Shown here piece after piece: positions 10,650 to 18,193 of a stretch of DNA of 64,000 bases (within the stretch, counting starts at the first letter, position 1; every line of letters starts with the position of its first letter). Both the position numbers and the translations under genes were made by a program. This DNA comes from Streptomyces sp. LBL (GTDB lineage: Bacteria > Actinomycetota > Actinomycetes > Streptomycetales > Streptomycetaceae). Location: the NCBI RefSeq assembly GCF_029893585.1, contig NZ_JARXYX010000006.1, positions 186,001-250,000 on the forward strand, given 5' to 3'. Below the pieces are notes generated by a model. It was not told where the DNA came from. It searched no databases and saw nothing but the letters and a program-made list of their open reading frames with translations.

Positions 10650-11369
10650 TACCCGGAAGCCGTCATCAGCCCCTCCCTGGTTGTACGAGTTCGTCCAGTC
10701 GCGGCAGGCGGGGCGGACGATTTCCTTGGTGCAGTAGGCGGAGCCGCCCTTGACGACCCGCTGTGAGGCGGGCCGGGCGGCAAAGGGGTCGATGAACTCC
10801 GCCTCCTGGTGGGCGTGGCTGTGGTAGTAGTCCTCGCACCACTCCCACACCCCGCCCGCCATGTGCAGGCACCCGTAGGGGGACTGGCCCTCCGCCAACT
10901 CGTGGACCGGAACAAAGCCGGCCGCACCGTTCTCGGCTCTCTCGGCGGAATTGCACAACTCCGGCCGGAACTCGTCGCCCCAGGGCCAGATCCGGTCGTC
11001 TCCTCCACGCGCCGCCTTTTCCCACTCGGCCTCAGTGGGCAGCGCGAACGACAGACCGGAGCGTTCGCCGAGCCAGCCGCAGTACTCCTGGGCCAGCTCC
11101 CAGGAGACGTTGACAGCGGGCAGGTCGGCCTGGTGTTCGGCCGCGGGATCGTCCAGTACGACGGTGTCGGACGGGTGTTCCCAGCCGGCCGCTCGCCGGA
11201 ACACCGCGAGCTGGCGACGGGTGGTGGGGTGACGGGCCATACGGAACGCCGAGACGTACACCTCACGCATGGGGAACTCCAGCTCGCCCGCGTACGGGTC
11301 GAGCTCGGAGCTGCCCAGACAGGACATGCCTTCGGGGATGTCCACCAGTTCATGGCCGTTCAGAAACAC
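10629..11369 (-). CDS. Formylglycine-generating-enzyme (SUMF1)-like protein, probably not a canonical FGE
   Basis: A 246-residue protein that is essentially one FGE/sulfatase-modifying-factor domain. It has FPMREVYVSAFRMARHPTT, PAVNVSWELAQEYCGWLGE, LPTEAEWEKAARGG, GCLHMAGGVWEWCED and KGGSAYC near the end. Cys213 aligns with the first copper-binding cysteine of true FGEs. The second, normally five residues later, is Val218; the next cysteine is Cys222. Sulfatase activation is therefore unlikely. This C-type-lectin-like fold is also used as a ligand-recognition module next to STAND NTPases. GTG start at 11367-11369, 25 bases after the preceding gene; the NACHT gene follows after 72 bases. Confidence 0.78.
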   Translation of the reverse strand: MFLNGHELVDIPEGMSCLGSSELDPYAGELEFPMREVYVSAFRMARHPTTRRQLAVFRRAAGWEHPSDTVVLDDPAAEHQADLPAVNVSWELAQEYCGWLGERSGLSFALPTEAEWEKAARGGDDRIWPWGDEFRPELCNSAERAENGAAGFVPVHELAEGQSPYGCLHMAGGVWEWCEDYYHSHAHQEAEFIDPFAARPASQRVVKGGSAYCTKEIVRPACRDWTNSYNQGGADDGFRVCVRTWR

Positions 11370-11394
11370 CGCAGCCGCCCTTGCGCGCGGCTGG

Positions 11395-11799
11395 TCAGTC
11401 GGTGCCTGGAGACGGAGCTGAACTCGGTGCTTCCTCGTTCTCGTCCTCTTCCTCGTCCTCTGCCGCGCCCGTCGGCTCTGGGTCCTGTGCGTCGGTGTGG
11501 CGGTCTCGGGACCACTCGAGGGTGATCAGGAAGTTCGCCTCGACGCCCGCTTTGGCGATCAAGGCGGACAGGCCGGTGCTCTCCGCTTTGAAGGTGACAC
11601 CGAACTGCACCTGAGTGCGGTGGGGAGCGACCGTTTTCAGAGCGTCGCCGAGATCCTGGCAGAGGGTCACCACCGAGGGCAGGATCTCGGAGAACGCCGT
11701 CTGTCTCCGCCGGAACGCGACCTCCTCCTCCTGTACCGCGGAGACCGCCTCCACCCACACCACGGAGCCGTCCGAGAGTGTCAGTCGCTCACTTGCCAT
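11395..11799 (-). CDS. Trypsin-co-occurring domain (CU044_2847/Trypco1-type) protein
   Basis: A 134-residue protein: one small alpha/beta domain (LTLSDGSVVWVEAVSA at the start, QVQFGVTFKAESTGLSALIAKAG in the middle, NFLITLEW at the end of the fold) and an acidic disordered tail (EDEEEDENEEA). This pattern matches the actinobacterial family that recurs beside trypsin-like/STAND proteins and was named for that association. The molecular role is unknown; an adaptor, inhibitor or substrate of the neighbouring peptidase is plausible. ATG with GGGGGA upstream. It lies 28 bases after the DUF2000 gene and 25 before the FGE-like gene. Confidence 0.7.
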   Translation of the reverse strand: MASERLTLSDGSVVWVEAVSAVQEEEVAFRRRQTAFSEILPSVVTLCQDLGDALKTVAPHRTQVQFGVTFKAESTGLSALIAKAGVEANFLITLEWSRDRHTDAQDPEPTGAAEDEEEDENEEAPSSAPSPGTD

Positions 11800-11827
11800 G
11801 TGTCCCCCGTTGAAACCGGTGCCGGAT

Positions 11828-12259
11828 CTACTGCCAGAGGCTGAAGCGCCCGGTGAGCGCGCTGACCGCGTCGAGGCCGCCGTAGACGATCACGCCGAGA
11901 TAACGGATGTCCTCGTCCGCGGTGGCGGCGACGGCGTCCGCGAGTTCGTCGTCGTGGCCCGTGGCCAGCATCTGCTCCGGGTAGTCGGCCCAGAAGACGT
12001 CACCGCGCTCCCTGGCCTCGGTCACGAGTCGGCGCAGCCGGTTCTGCTTCACCTTGGTCACGATGACCGGGTACTTGGAGATCCCGGTGTGGGGGAGACC
12101 GGACGCGTCCTTCAGTACGTCCCGCCCCATGAGGTCGCCGTCGTCGCCATGGGCCCCGAGAGCGACGGCGAGGTGCCCGGCCACGTTCAGGGCCACGCCC
12201 GGTTCCAGGTGGGAGGCGAGGGCGAGCACCGCCTTCTTGGCACGGTAGTCGTAGGTCAC
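11828..12259 (-). CDS. DUF2000 family protein
   Basis: A 143-residue single-domain protein. The Lys-Ala-rich start (RAKKAVLALASHLEPGVALNV), the central GDDGDLMGRDVLKD and the later YPVIVTKVKQNRLRRLV match DUF2000. That family has, as I recall, a fold related to peptidyl-tRNA hydrolase 2; no biochemical function is assigned. First gene of the tightly spaced cluster DUF2000, Trypco1-like, FGE-like, NACHT. GTG 12257-12259 with AAAGGA upstream. The repeat- and hairpin-rich spacer just upstream probably holds the operon promoter. Confidence 0.75.
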   Translation of the reverse strand: MTYDYRAKKAVLALASHLEPGVALNVAGHLAVALGAHGDDGDLMGRDVLKDASGLPHTGISKYPVIVTKVKQNRLRRLVTEARERGDVFWADYPEQMLATGHDDELADAVAATADEDIRYLGVIVYGGLDAVSALTGRFSLWQ

Positions 12260-12494
12260 GCGCGGATCCTTTGCTGAAATGTCGGGTCGGCCAGGTGGTT
12301 CGGCAGACTACATAACCTCACGTCGTGATCACGTGGCTCTGGGTGAATCGATCAGCAGGGCGACAAAGGAGGTGGTCGCCGAGACCATGAACGGTCTTTG
12401 GCGACCACGTTCGTTCTTTGTCGACCATGTACGGACACCGGCGATCAAGGATGATCGCCGGTGACCTGGCTGGCCCGGGCATGTGCCCGCCGCC
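12260..12494 (-). promoter_or_regulatory. Repeat and hairpin region upstream of the conflict operon
   Basis: This spacer contains three strong elements. One is a hairpin at 12372-12408: GTGGTCGCC pairing with GGCGACCAC, inner AGACC with GGTCT, 6-base loop. The second is a 16-base direct repeat, TCTTTGGCGACCACGT (12395-12410) and TCTTTGTCGACCATGT (12415-12430). The third is a perfect 12-bp inverted repeat with a 4-base loop at 12436-12463. The last sits just past the stop of the haem-oxygenase-like gene and may end or protect its transcript. The others are candidate operators or a leader structure for the DUF2000-to-NACHT operon. No T-run follows either hairpin. Confidence 0.6.
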
Positions 12495-13229
12495 CTACTC
12501 CTGGGAGACGTCCGGCGTCCCGCTCAGCGGGTTCCAGCGGTCGTCCGTGATGCGGAGCGGTTCGGTGTGGGCGTCGAACACGCCGTACGCCTCATCGAGC
12601 AGGATCTCCATCCCACGCTGCCCGAGCGCGATGCCGAACCGCAGCTCCGTCTCCTCGGAGTCCGGGAGGGCTTCCACGGCCTCGTACAACGCGGCCACGT
12701 GCTGGTCGTCCACTTCTATGTGCAGGTCGAAGAAGTCGGTGTGCAGGTCCGGGTGGTGGGCAGTGAGCGCTTCCCGGGCCGCGGTGTACGTCACCGGAGT
12801 CATGGCCTCGTTGACCAGCATGTAACCGATGGCGCGGCCGGCGCTGCGGCACTTGGCCACGTTGAAGGCGAGACTGAGCGCCAGGCCGATGCCTGCGCGC
12901 TCGGCGTAGGAGTCGAAGTCGTCCCGCGGTACTCCGAGCTGGTCCAGCAGGTGCAGGTAGTGCAGAAAGTGCGCGTGCCGAGGGTCGCCGGAGCCCAGCT
13001 CGTCGTCGAGGTTCTCCTGCAGGATCCGGCGTACCTTGTCGTTGTCGCTCCAGGCCAGCAGTTCCCTGAGAATCCAGGGGAAACTACGGGATTCGCGCCC
13101 CGCGCAGAAGACCCAGCGGTGCGCGTTCTCCAGCGGAAGCGTGCCGGCTGCCGCGGCAGTCGCCAGTGGATGGGCGCGTACCGCGGCCAGGGCCGAATCG
13201 ACCTGTTTCCTGATCTCCGGTGCGAACAT
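12495..13229 (-). CDS. Haem-oxygenase-like di-iron oxidase family protein
   Basis: A 244-residue all-helical protein of the TenA/PqqC/haem-oxygenase-like superfamily (iron-containing redox enzyme family). Putative metal ligands typical of the haem-oxygenase-like di-iron oxidases are visible: acidic residues in NLDDELG, a His in RHAHFLHYLHLL, Glu in LVNEAMTPV, and the hallmark HxxxDxxH as HIEVDDQH. Members oxidise small molecules, for example fatty acids to alkenes or arginine-derived N-N bond substrates. This substrate is unknown. ATG with GGGGG upstream. It is co-oriented with the conflict operon but 235 bases away, so its membership in the system is uncertain. Confidence 0.72.
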   Translation of the reverse strand: MFAPEIRKQVDSALAAVRAHPLATAAAAGTLPLENAHRWVFCAGRESRSFPWILRELLAWSDNDKVRRILQENLDDELGSGDPRHAHFLHYLHLLDQLGVPRDDFDSYAERAGIGLALSLAFNVAKCRSAGRAIGYMLVNEAMTPVTYTAAREALTAHHPDLHTDFFDLHIEVDDQHVAALYEAVEALPDSEETELRFGIALGQRGMEILLDEAYGVFDAHTEPLRITDDRWNPLSGTPDVSQE

Positions 13230-13570
13230 TCGGACCCCCGGGGTTCCGGTTTGTTCTCTGATGGCGTCTTCGGGTGCACACGCCCGGATTCCTCAGGATC
13301 GCGGGGGATCAAGGGGAGCGGGAGAGGGTGCAGCCCACTCGTGCGGATGCTGCCCAGGAATGGCGGATACCGCCTCGGCCCATGGCGTGAACCGGTTGCC
13401 CGACCGACGGCGTCGTGGGCGGAACAGCTGGGCTACGGGGAGCTGTCCGGTCCTGGGGCGCCGGGGATGTCGGACCATGGGCCCGCGATGGAGACCCGAC
13501 CGCATGTGGCCCGTTACGCTGGAGGGCGATTCCCAAGCCAGCCCCGACGACCCCGAGGACCGCGAGCGCC
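13230..13570. other. Spacer between the di-iron oxidase gene and ffh
   Basis: 341 bases with divergent promoters implied. A weak -10-like TACGCT sits near 13514, upstream of ffh. I see no RNA gene, insertion sequence or attachment-like repeat that would mark the end of the accessory block. Confidence 0.4.
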
Positions 13571-15121
13571 GTGTTCGATACTCTCTCCGATCGCCTTTCA
13601 GCGACCTTCAAGAACTTGCGCGGCAAGGGACGCTTGAGCGAAGCGGACATCGACGCCACGGCGCGTGAGATCCGCATCGCGCTCCTCGAGGCGGACGTCG
13701 CCCTGCCCGTCGTGCGGACGTTCATCAAGAACGTCAAGGAGCGTGCCCTCGGCGCCGAGGTCTCCAGGGCGCTGAACCCGGCCCAGCAGGTCCTGAAGAT
13801 CGTCAACGACGAACTCGTCACGATTCTCGGCGGCGAGACCCGGCGCCTGCGCTTCGCCAAGCAGCCGCCCACCGTGATCATGCTGGCGGGTCTGCAGGGT
13901 GCCGGTAAGACCACCCTCGCGGGCAAGCTCGGCCGCTGGCTGAAGGAGCAGGGTCACTCACCGCTGCTGGTCGCCGCCGACCTCCAGCGCCCGAACGCCG
14001 TGAACCAGCTCAGCGTGGTCGCCGAGCGGGCGGGCGTCGCGGTCTACGCGCCCGAGCCGGGCAACGGCGTCGGCGACCCGGTCAAGGTCGCCAAGGACTC
14101 CATCGACTTCGCGAAGTCCAAGGTCCACGACATCGTGATCGTGGACACCGCCGGCCGCCTCGGTATCGACCAGGAGCTGATGCGGCAGGCCGCGGACATC
14201 CGCGACGCGGTCTCGCCCGACGAGATCCTGTTCGTCGTCGACGCGATGATCGGTCAGGACGCCGTCAACACCGCAGAGTCCTTCCGTGACGGCGTCGGTT
14301 TCGACGGTGTCGTCCTCTCCAAGCTCGACGGTGACGCCCGGGGTGGCGCCGCCCTGTCGATCGCCTCGGTGACCGGCAAGCCGATCATGTTCGCGTCGAA
14401 CGGCGAGAAGCTCGAGGACTTCGACGCGTTCCACCCTGACCGAATGGCCTCCCGCATCCTCGACATGGGTGACCTGCTCACCCTGATCGAGCAGGCGGAG
14501 AAGACGTTCAGTCAGGAAGAGGCCGAGAAGATGGCCTCCAAGCTGGCGTCCAAGAAGGGTGAGGACTTCACCCTGGACGACTTCCTGGCCCAGATGGAGC
14601 AGGTCAGGAAGATGGGCAGCATCAGCAAGCTGCTCGGCATGCTGCCCGGCATGGGCCAGATCAAGGACCAGATCGCCAACCTCGACGAGCGGGACGTCGA
14701 CCGCACGGCCGCGATCATCAAGTCGATGACCCCGGCCGAGCGTCAGGAGCCGACGATCATCAACGGCTCGCGCCGCTCCCGTATCGCCAAGGGTTCCGGC
14801 GTCGAGGTCAGCGCGGTGAAGAATCTGGTCGAGCGGTTCTTCGAGGCCCGCAAGATGATGTCCCGCATGGCCCAGGGCGGCGGCATGCCGGGCATGCCGG
14901 GGGTTCCGGGTATGGGCGGCGGCCCCGGCCGGTCGAAGAAGCAGCCGAAGAAGGCCAAGGGCAAGCAGCGCTCCGGCAACCCGATGAAGCGCAAGCAGCA
15001 GGAGCAGGAGGAGGCCGCGCGCCGCGCCGCCGCGGCCGAGGGCGGCGCCTTGGGCGTGCCGGGCCAGCAGGCCCCGCAGAACTTCGAGCTGCCGGACGAG
15101 TTCAAGAAGTTCATGGGCTGA
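13571..15121 (+). CDS. ffh: Signal recognition particle protein Ffh (SRP54)
   Basis: SRP GTPase that binds 4.5S RNA and signal sequences and delivers nascent chains to FtsY and SecYEG. 516 residues: N domain (MFDTLSDRLSATFKNLRGKG start, ALLEADVALPVV), G domain with GLQGAGKTTLAGKLG, DLQRPNAVNQL, VDTAGR and SKLDGDARGGAALS, then an M domain rich in methionine (GMLPGMGQ, MMSRMAQGGGMPGMPG) and a basic Gly/Lys tail. GTG start; only a distant GAGG lies upstream. Confidence 0.97.
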   Translation: MFDTLSDRLSATFKNLRGKGRLSEADIDATAREIRIALLEADVALPVVRTFIKNVKERALGAEVSRALNPAQQVLKIVNDELVTILGGETRRLRFAKQPPTVIMLAGLQGAGKTTLAGKLGRWLKEQGHSPLLVAADLQRPNAVNQLSVVAERAGVAVYAPEPGNGVGDPVKVAKDSIDFAKSKVHDIVIVDTAGRLGIDQELMRQAADIRDAVSPDEILFVVDAMIGQDAVNTAESFRDGVGFDGVVLSKLDGDARGGAALSIASVTGKPIMFASNGEKLEDFDAFHPDRMASRILDMGDLLTLIEQAEKTFSQEEAEKMASKLASKKGEDFTLDDFLAQMEQVRKMGSISKLLGMLPGMGQIKDQIANLDERDVDRTAAIIKSMTPAERQEPTIINGSRRSRIAKGSGVEVSAVKNLVERFFEARKMMSRMAQGGGMPGMPGVPGMGGGPGRSKKQPKKAKGKQRSGNPMKRKQQEQEEAARRAAAAEGGALGVPGQQAPQNFELPDEFKKFMG

Positions 15122-15130
15122 CGGCCTGTC

Positions 15131-15273
15131 GTACGAGGCTTGGTACGACGCATTCGTGCAAGGTCTGGTGCGAGGCATGCGTGCAACGCATTCGCATGAG
15201 GCTTTCGTGCGACGCATCCGGGTACGAAGCTTTCGTGCGACGCATTCCTACGAGGCTTTCGTACGACGCCGAG
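15131..15273. repeat. Degenerate ~25-bp tandem repeats downstream of ffh
   Basis: About five and a half copies of a unit resembling gtacgaggctttcgtgcga followed by cgcattc: 15131-15155, 15156-15180, a half copy 15181-15193, 15194-15220, 15222-15247 and 15248-15273. They start ten bases after the ffh stop. No coding potential or CRISPR-like spacer structure is evident. Confidence 0.8.
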
Positions 15274-15284
15274 GGTGCCTTTCT

Positions 15285-15303
15285 CCGGAGGGGCGCCCTC
15301 CGG
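15285..15303 (+). terminator. Hairpin after ffh
   Basis: CCGGAGGG, loop GCG, CCCTCCGG: a perfect 8-bp stem between the convergent ffh and methyltransferase genes. It has no U-run, as is usual in Streptomyces; it could serve both strands. Confidence 0.6.
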
Positions 15304-15353
15304 TGTTCAGCACCGCTTGGTTCCGGCCGATCTGCTGGTTGCCCTGAGCGTGC

Positions 15354-16202
15354 TCAGGGCGTGCGCGCGATCAGATACCGGAACACGTTCGGCATCCACA
15401 CCGTGCCGTCCCGGCGCCGATGCGGATGCAGGGCCTCCGTCAGCTCCTTGTCCACCTGGACCGGGTCGGTCGCGGAGATCGCCGCGTCGAAGAGTCCCGT
15501 CGACAGCAGTCCGCGTACGGCGCTGTGGGTGTCGGCGTACCCGAAGGGGCAGGCGACCCGGCCGGAGCCGTCCGGCTTGAGTCCGGCGCGCTGGGCGACC
15601 TCCTCCAGGTCGTCCCGGAGGGCGGAGCGCCAACCACCCGTGCCGCGCAGCGGATCCGCCAGTTTGGTGGCCACCCGCAGGACGGACGTCGTGGCGCAAC
15701 GCTCGGCCGGACCCCAGCCGGCCAGCACCACGGACGCTCCCCGCTCCGCCAGCGGCGTCGCCGACGCGAGCAGCTCACCGACCCCCTCGGAGTCGCCGGC
15801 GAGACACCCGATGGGCTCGAAGGCGGTCACCAGGGTGTACCCGGGCGTCGTGGCGTCCGCGGGCGTTCCCCCCACCAGCCGGATGCCGCCCCGCGCGCGC
15901 TTGCCCCTCGTCTCGGGCAGCAGCCGCTCCCGGGCGAGGGCGAGCCGTTCGGAGGAGGAGTGGTCGACACCCGTGACCGCGGCCCCTCTGGAGGCCGCCA
16001 TCAGCAGGGCCAGACCGGAACCGCAGCCGAGGCCCAGCAGCCGGGTGTGCGGGCCCACTTCGAGTCGTTCGTAGACGGCCTCGTAGAGCGGCACCAGCAT
16101 CCGCTCCTGGATTTCGGACCAGTCACGCGCGCGTGCCCCCGGGTCCACGCGGGATGCCGAACCCGCGCCGGGCCGGTGCTGTCGCACGAGCGTAGGTGTC
16201 AT
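15354..16202 (-). CDS. SAM-dependent methyltransferase, substrate unknown
   Basis: 282 residues with a class I methyltransferase core. Motif I is LLGLGCGSGLALLMA (about residues 58-72), followed by TGVDHSS, where the acidic Asp would contact the SAM ribose, and ATTPGYTLVTAFEPIG as motif II. After the core comes a helical region and a C-terminal EALHPHRRRDGTVWMPNVFRYLIA. No substrate signature is recognisable. ATG 16200-16202 was chosen because the core begins about 30 residues in; upstream sequence in this frame is antisense to proS. Convergent with ffh. Confidence 0.75.
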   Translation of the reverse strand: MTPTLVRQHRPGAGSASRVDPGARARDWSEIQERMLVPLYEAVYERLEVGPHTRLLGLGCGSGLALLMAASRGAAVTGVDHSSSERLALARERLLPETRGKRARGGIRLVGGTPADATTPGYTLVTAFEPIGCLAGDSEGVGELLASATPLAERGASVVLAGWGPAERCATTSVLRVATKLADPLRGTGGWRSALRDDLEEVAQRAGLKPDGSGRVACPFGYADTHSAVRGLLSTGLFDAAISATDPVQVDKELTEALHPHRRRDGTVWMPNVFRYLIARTP

Positions 16203-16401
16203 AGGTAAGCGCCCCAATCCGCCGAGAGTTTCCCCTGTGCCCGTTTCCGTAGCCCCCGTGCAGTGCGCTCGCACTCCCCCCGTATGCCAGATAACTCCGC
16301 ACTCGCCCGTGCGTCCAGGGGTCGTCGGGTCCGGCTTGCGCATCGAGGGCGCCTGTGGCGAGATTTCACCTGCCCGCAACCTGGGCCCGTAACATCGCGC
16401 C

Positions 16402-17817
16402 ATGGCAAAGGCACCCGTTCTCACCCCGCGCTCGGAAGACTTCCCCCGCTGGTACCAGGATCTGATCGCCAAGGCCGAGTTGGCCGACAACGGGCCGGTG
16501 CGCGGCACCATGGTGATCCGACCGTACGGGTACGGGCTGTGGGAGCGGATGCAGGCCGAGATGGACGCCCGCATCAAGGAGACGGGCACCCAGAACGCGT
16601 ACTTCCCGCTGCTGATCCCGCAGTCGTACCTCACGCGGGAGGCGGACCACGTCGAGGGTTTCGCGCCGGAACTCGCGGTCGTCACGCACGGCGGCGGCAA
16701 GGAACTGGAGGAGCCGGCGGTCGTCCGGCCCACCTCGGAGATGATCGTCAACGACTACTTCTCGAAGTGGGTGCAGAGCTACCGCGACCTGCCTCTGTTG
16801 ATCAACCAGTGGGCGAACGTGGTGCGTTGGGAGCTCAGGCCCCGTCTGTTCCTGCGGACGACGGAGTTCCTGTGGCAGGAGGGCCACACCGCGCACGCCA
16901 CCTACGAGGACGCCCGCGACTTCGCCTCACACATCCACCGCCGGGTCTACGAGGACTTCATGGTGAACGTCCTCGCGATGGACGTCGTGCCCGGCCGCAA
17001 GACCGTCAGGGAGAGGTTCGCCGGCGCCGTCAACACCCTCACGCTCGAAGGCATGATGGGCGACGGCAAGGCCCTGCAGATGGCCACCAGCCACGAACTG
17101 GGCCAGAACTTCGCCAAGGCATTCAACACCTCGTACCTGTCGAAGGACGGCACACAGGAACTGGTGTGGCAGACCTCCTGGGGATCGACCACCCGCATGA
17201 TCGGCGCACTGGTGATGATGCACGGTGACGACAACGGCCTGCGTGTCCCGCCGCGGCTGGCACAGACCCAGGCCGTCGTCCTCGCGGTCAAGGACGACGG
17301 AGCGGTACTGGCCAAGGTCCACGAGATCGGCGATCGGCTGAGAGCGGCGGGTGTGCGCGTCCAGGTCGACGACCGGGTGGACACCCCGTTCGGCCGCCGT
17401 GCCGTCGACTGGGAGCTCAAGGGCGTACCGGTCCGGGTCGAGGTCGGGCCCCGTGACCTGGAGAACGGCACCGCGATGCTGGCGCGGCGGATCCCGGGCG
17501 GCAAGGAGTCGGTGTCCCTGGACGCACTGGCGGGACTCGTGCCCGCGATCCTCGAAGAGGACCAGGCGCTGCTGCTGGCCCAGTCCCGCGAGCGCCGTGT
17601 GTCCCGCACCTCGGACGTGTCGACGATCGAGGAGGCCGTCGAGGCCGCCGCTGCCGGCCGCTGGGCGCGTGTCCCGTGGGCGGTGCTCGGCGAAGAGGGC
17701 GAGGCCAGGCTGGCCGAGCACGCGGTGACCGTACGGTGTCTGGTCGCCGAGGACGGGTCGGTGCCCGACGCCGACGACGCGCCCGGTAACGTGGCGGTCG
17801 TCGCGCGCGCCTACTGA
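16402..17817 (+). CDS. proS: Prolyl-tRNA synthetase, archaeal/eukaryotic-like type
   Basis: Charges tRNA-Pro with proline. 471 residues, the short form without the editing insertion found in typical bacterial ProRS. Class II motifs are intact: PRWYQDLIAKAEL start, PYGYGLWERMQAEMD, VVRPTSEMIVND, RLFLRTTEFLWQEGHTAH (motif 2) and ATSHELGQNFAKAF with WGSTTRMIGA toward motif 3. The anticodon-binding domain follows from about residue 290, and the zinc-binding-like C-terminus ends in ARAY. Many Streptomyces also carry a bacterial-type proS elsewhere, so this may be a second copy. It is monocistronic and starts at ATG 16402. Confidence 0.9.
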   Translation: MAKAPVLTPRSEDFPRWYQDLIAKAELADNGPVRGTMVIRPYGYGLWERMQAEMDARIKETGTQNAYFPLLIPQSYLTREADHVEGFAPELAVVTHGGGKELEEPAVVRPTSEMIVNDYFSKWVQSYRDLPLLINQWANVVRWELRPRLFLRTTEFLWQEGHTAHATYEDARDFASHIHRRVYEDFMVNVLAMDVVPGRKTVRERFAGAVNTLTLEGMMGDGKALQMATSHELGQNFAKAFNTSYLSKDGTQELVWQTSWGSTTRMIGALVMMHGDDNGLRVPPRLAQTQAVVLAVKDDGAVLAKVHEIGDRLRAAGVRVQVDDRVDTPFGRRAVDWELKGVPVRVEVGPRDLENGTAMLARRIPGGKESVSLDALAGLVPAILEEDQALLLAQSRERRVSRTSDVSTIEEAVEAAAAGRWARVPWAVLGEEGEARLAEHAVTVRCLVAEDGSVPDADDAPGNVAVVARAY

Positions 17818-18193
17818 AGCTGCAGCCTCGGCCGGCCGGCGGGAGCGCGACCGAAACGCCTCTTGCGCAACGGCGGACGGCACGTGCCCCGGCGTATGGA
17901 CGCGATCTACGCGCGCCCGTCAAGAGTGCGGCTCGAATCGGCCACCGTTGAGGGTGGTGGGGGAGACGGGCGGTCGAGGGGGGCCGCCCGAATCAGCCAC
18001 CGTTGAGTGGTGGTGGGAGACGGTTGGGCGTACGTCAGGCTACGCACCACCTTTGTATGAGCTGTGAGGCTTCTCCCCAGATCGGCGCACCCGCCCTCGT
18101 CAGGACGCATCAGCGGCAACTGACGGGTACGTGCAAATTATTTGGGATGGCCCGGAATAGGAACACAGCGGCACTCTGGCTCGTTGTCATTAC
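17818..18193. other. Spacer with a 55-bp-period direct repeat, upstream of the SprT-like gene
   Basis: 376 bases. Two imperfect copies of a ~39-base unit (17934-17972 and 17989-18030) each begin CGAATCnGCCACCGTTGAG and carry a short CCACC...GGTGG inverted repeat. They could form alternative hairpins, either as the proS terminator or as regulators of the next gene. No gene is seen here. Confidence 0.55.

Noticed and set aside
11828..13229. DUF2000 and the di-iron oxidase as toxin and antitoxin
   Set aside because: Sizes, spacing (235 bp) and families do not fit a toxin-antitoxin pair.
6785..13570. Transposon, prophage or integrase-mediated island boundaries around the conflict cassette
   Set aside because: I found no transposase or integrase gene, terminal inverted repeats or tRNA target at either edge; the mode of insertion is unknown.
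15131..15273. Possible CRISPR array after ffh
   Set aside because: Units are adjacent without unique spacers and degenerate; no cas genes are present.
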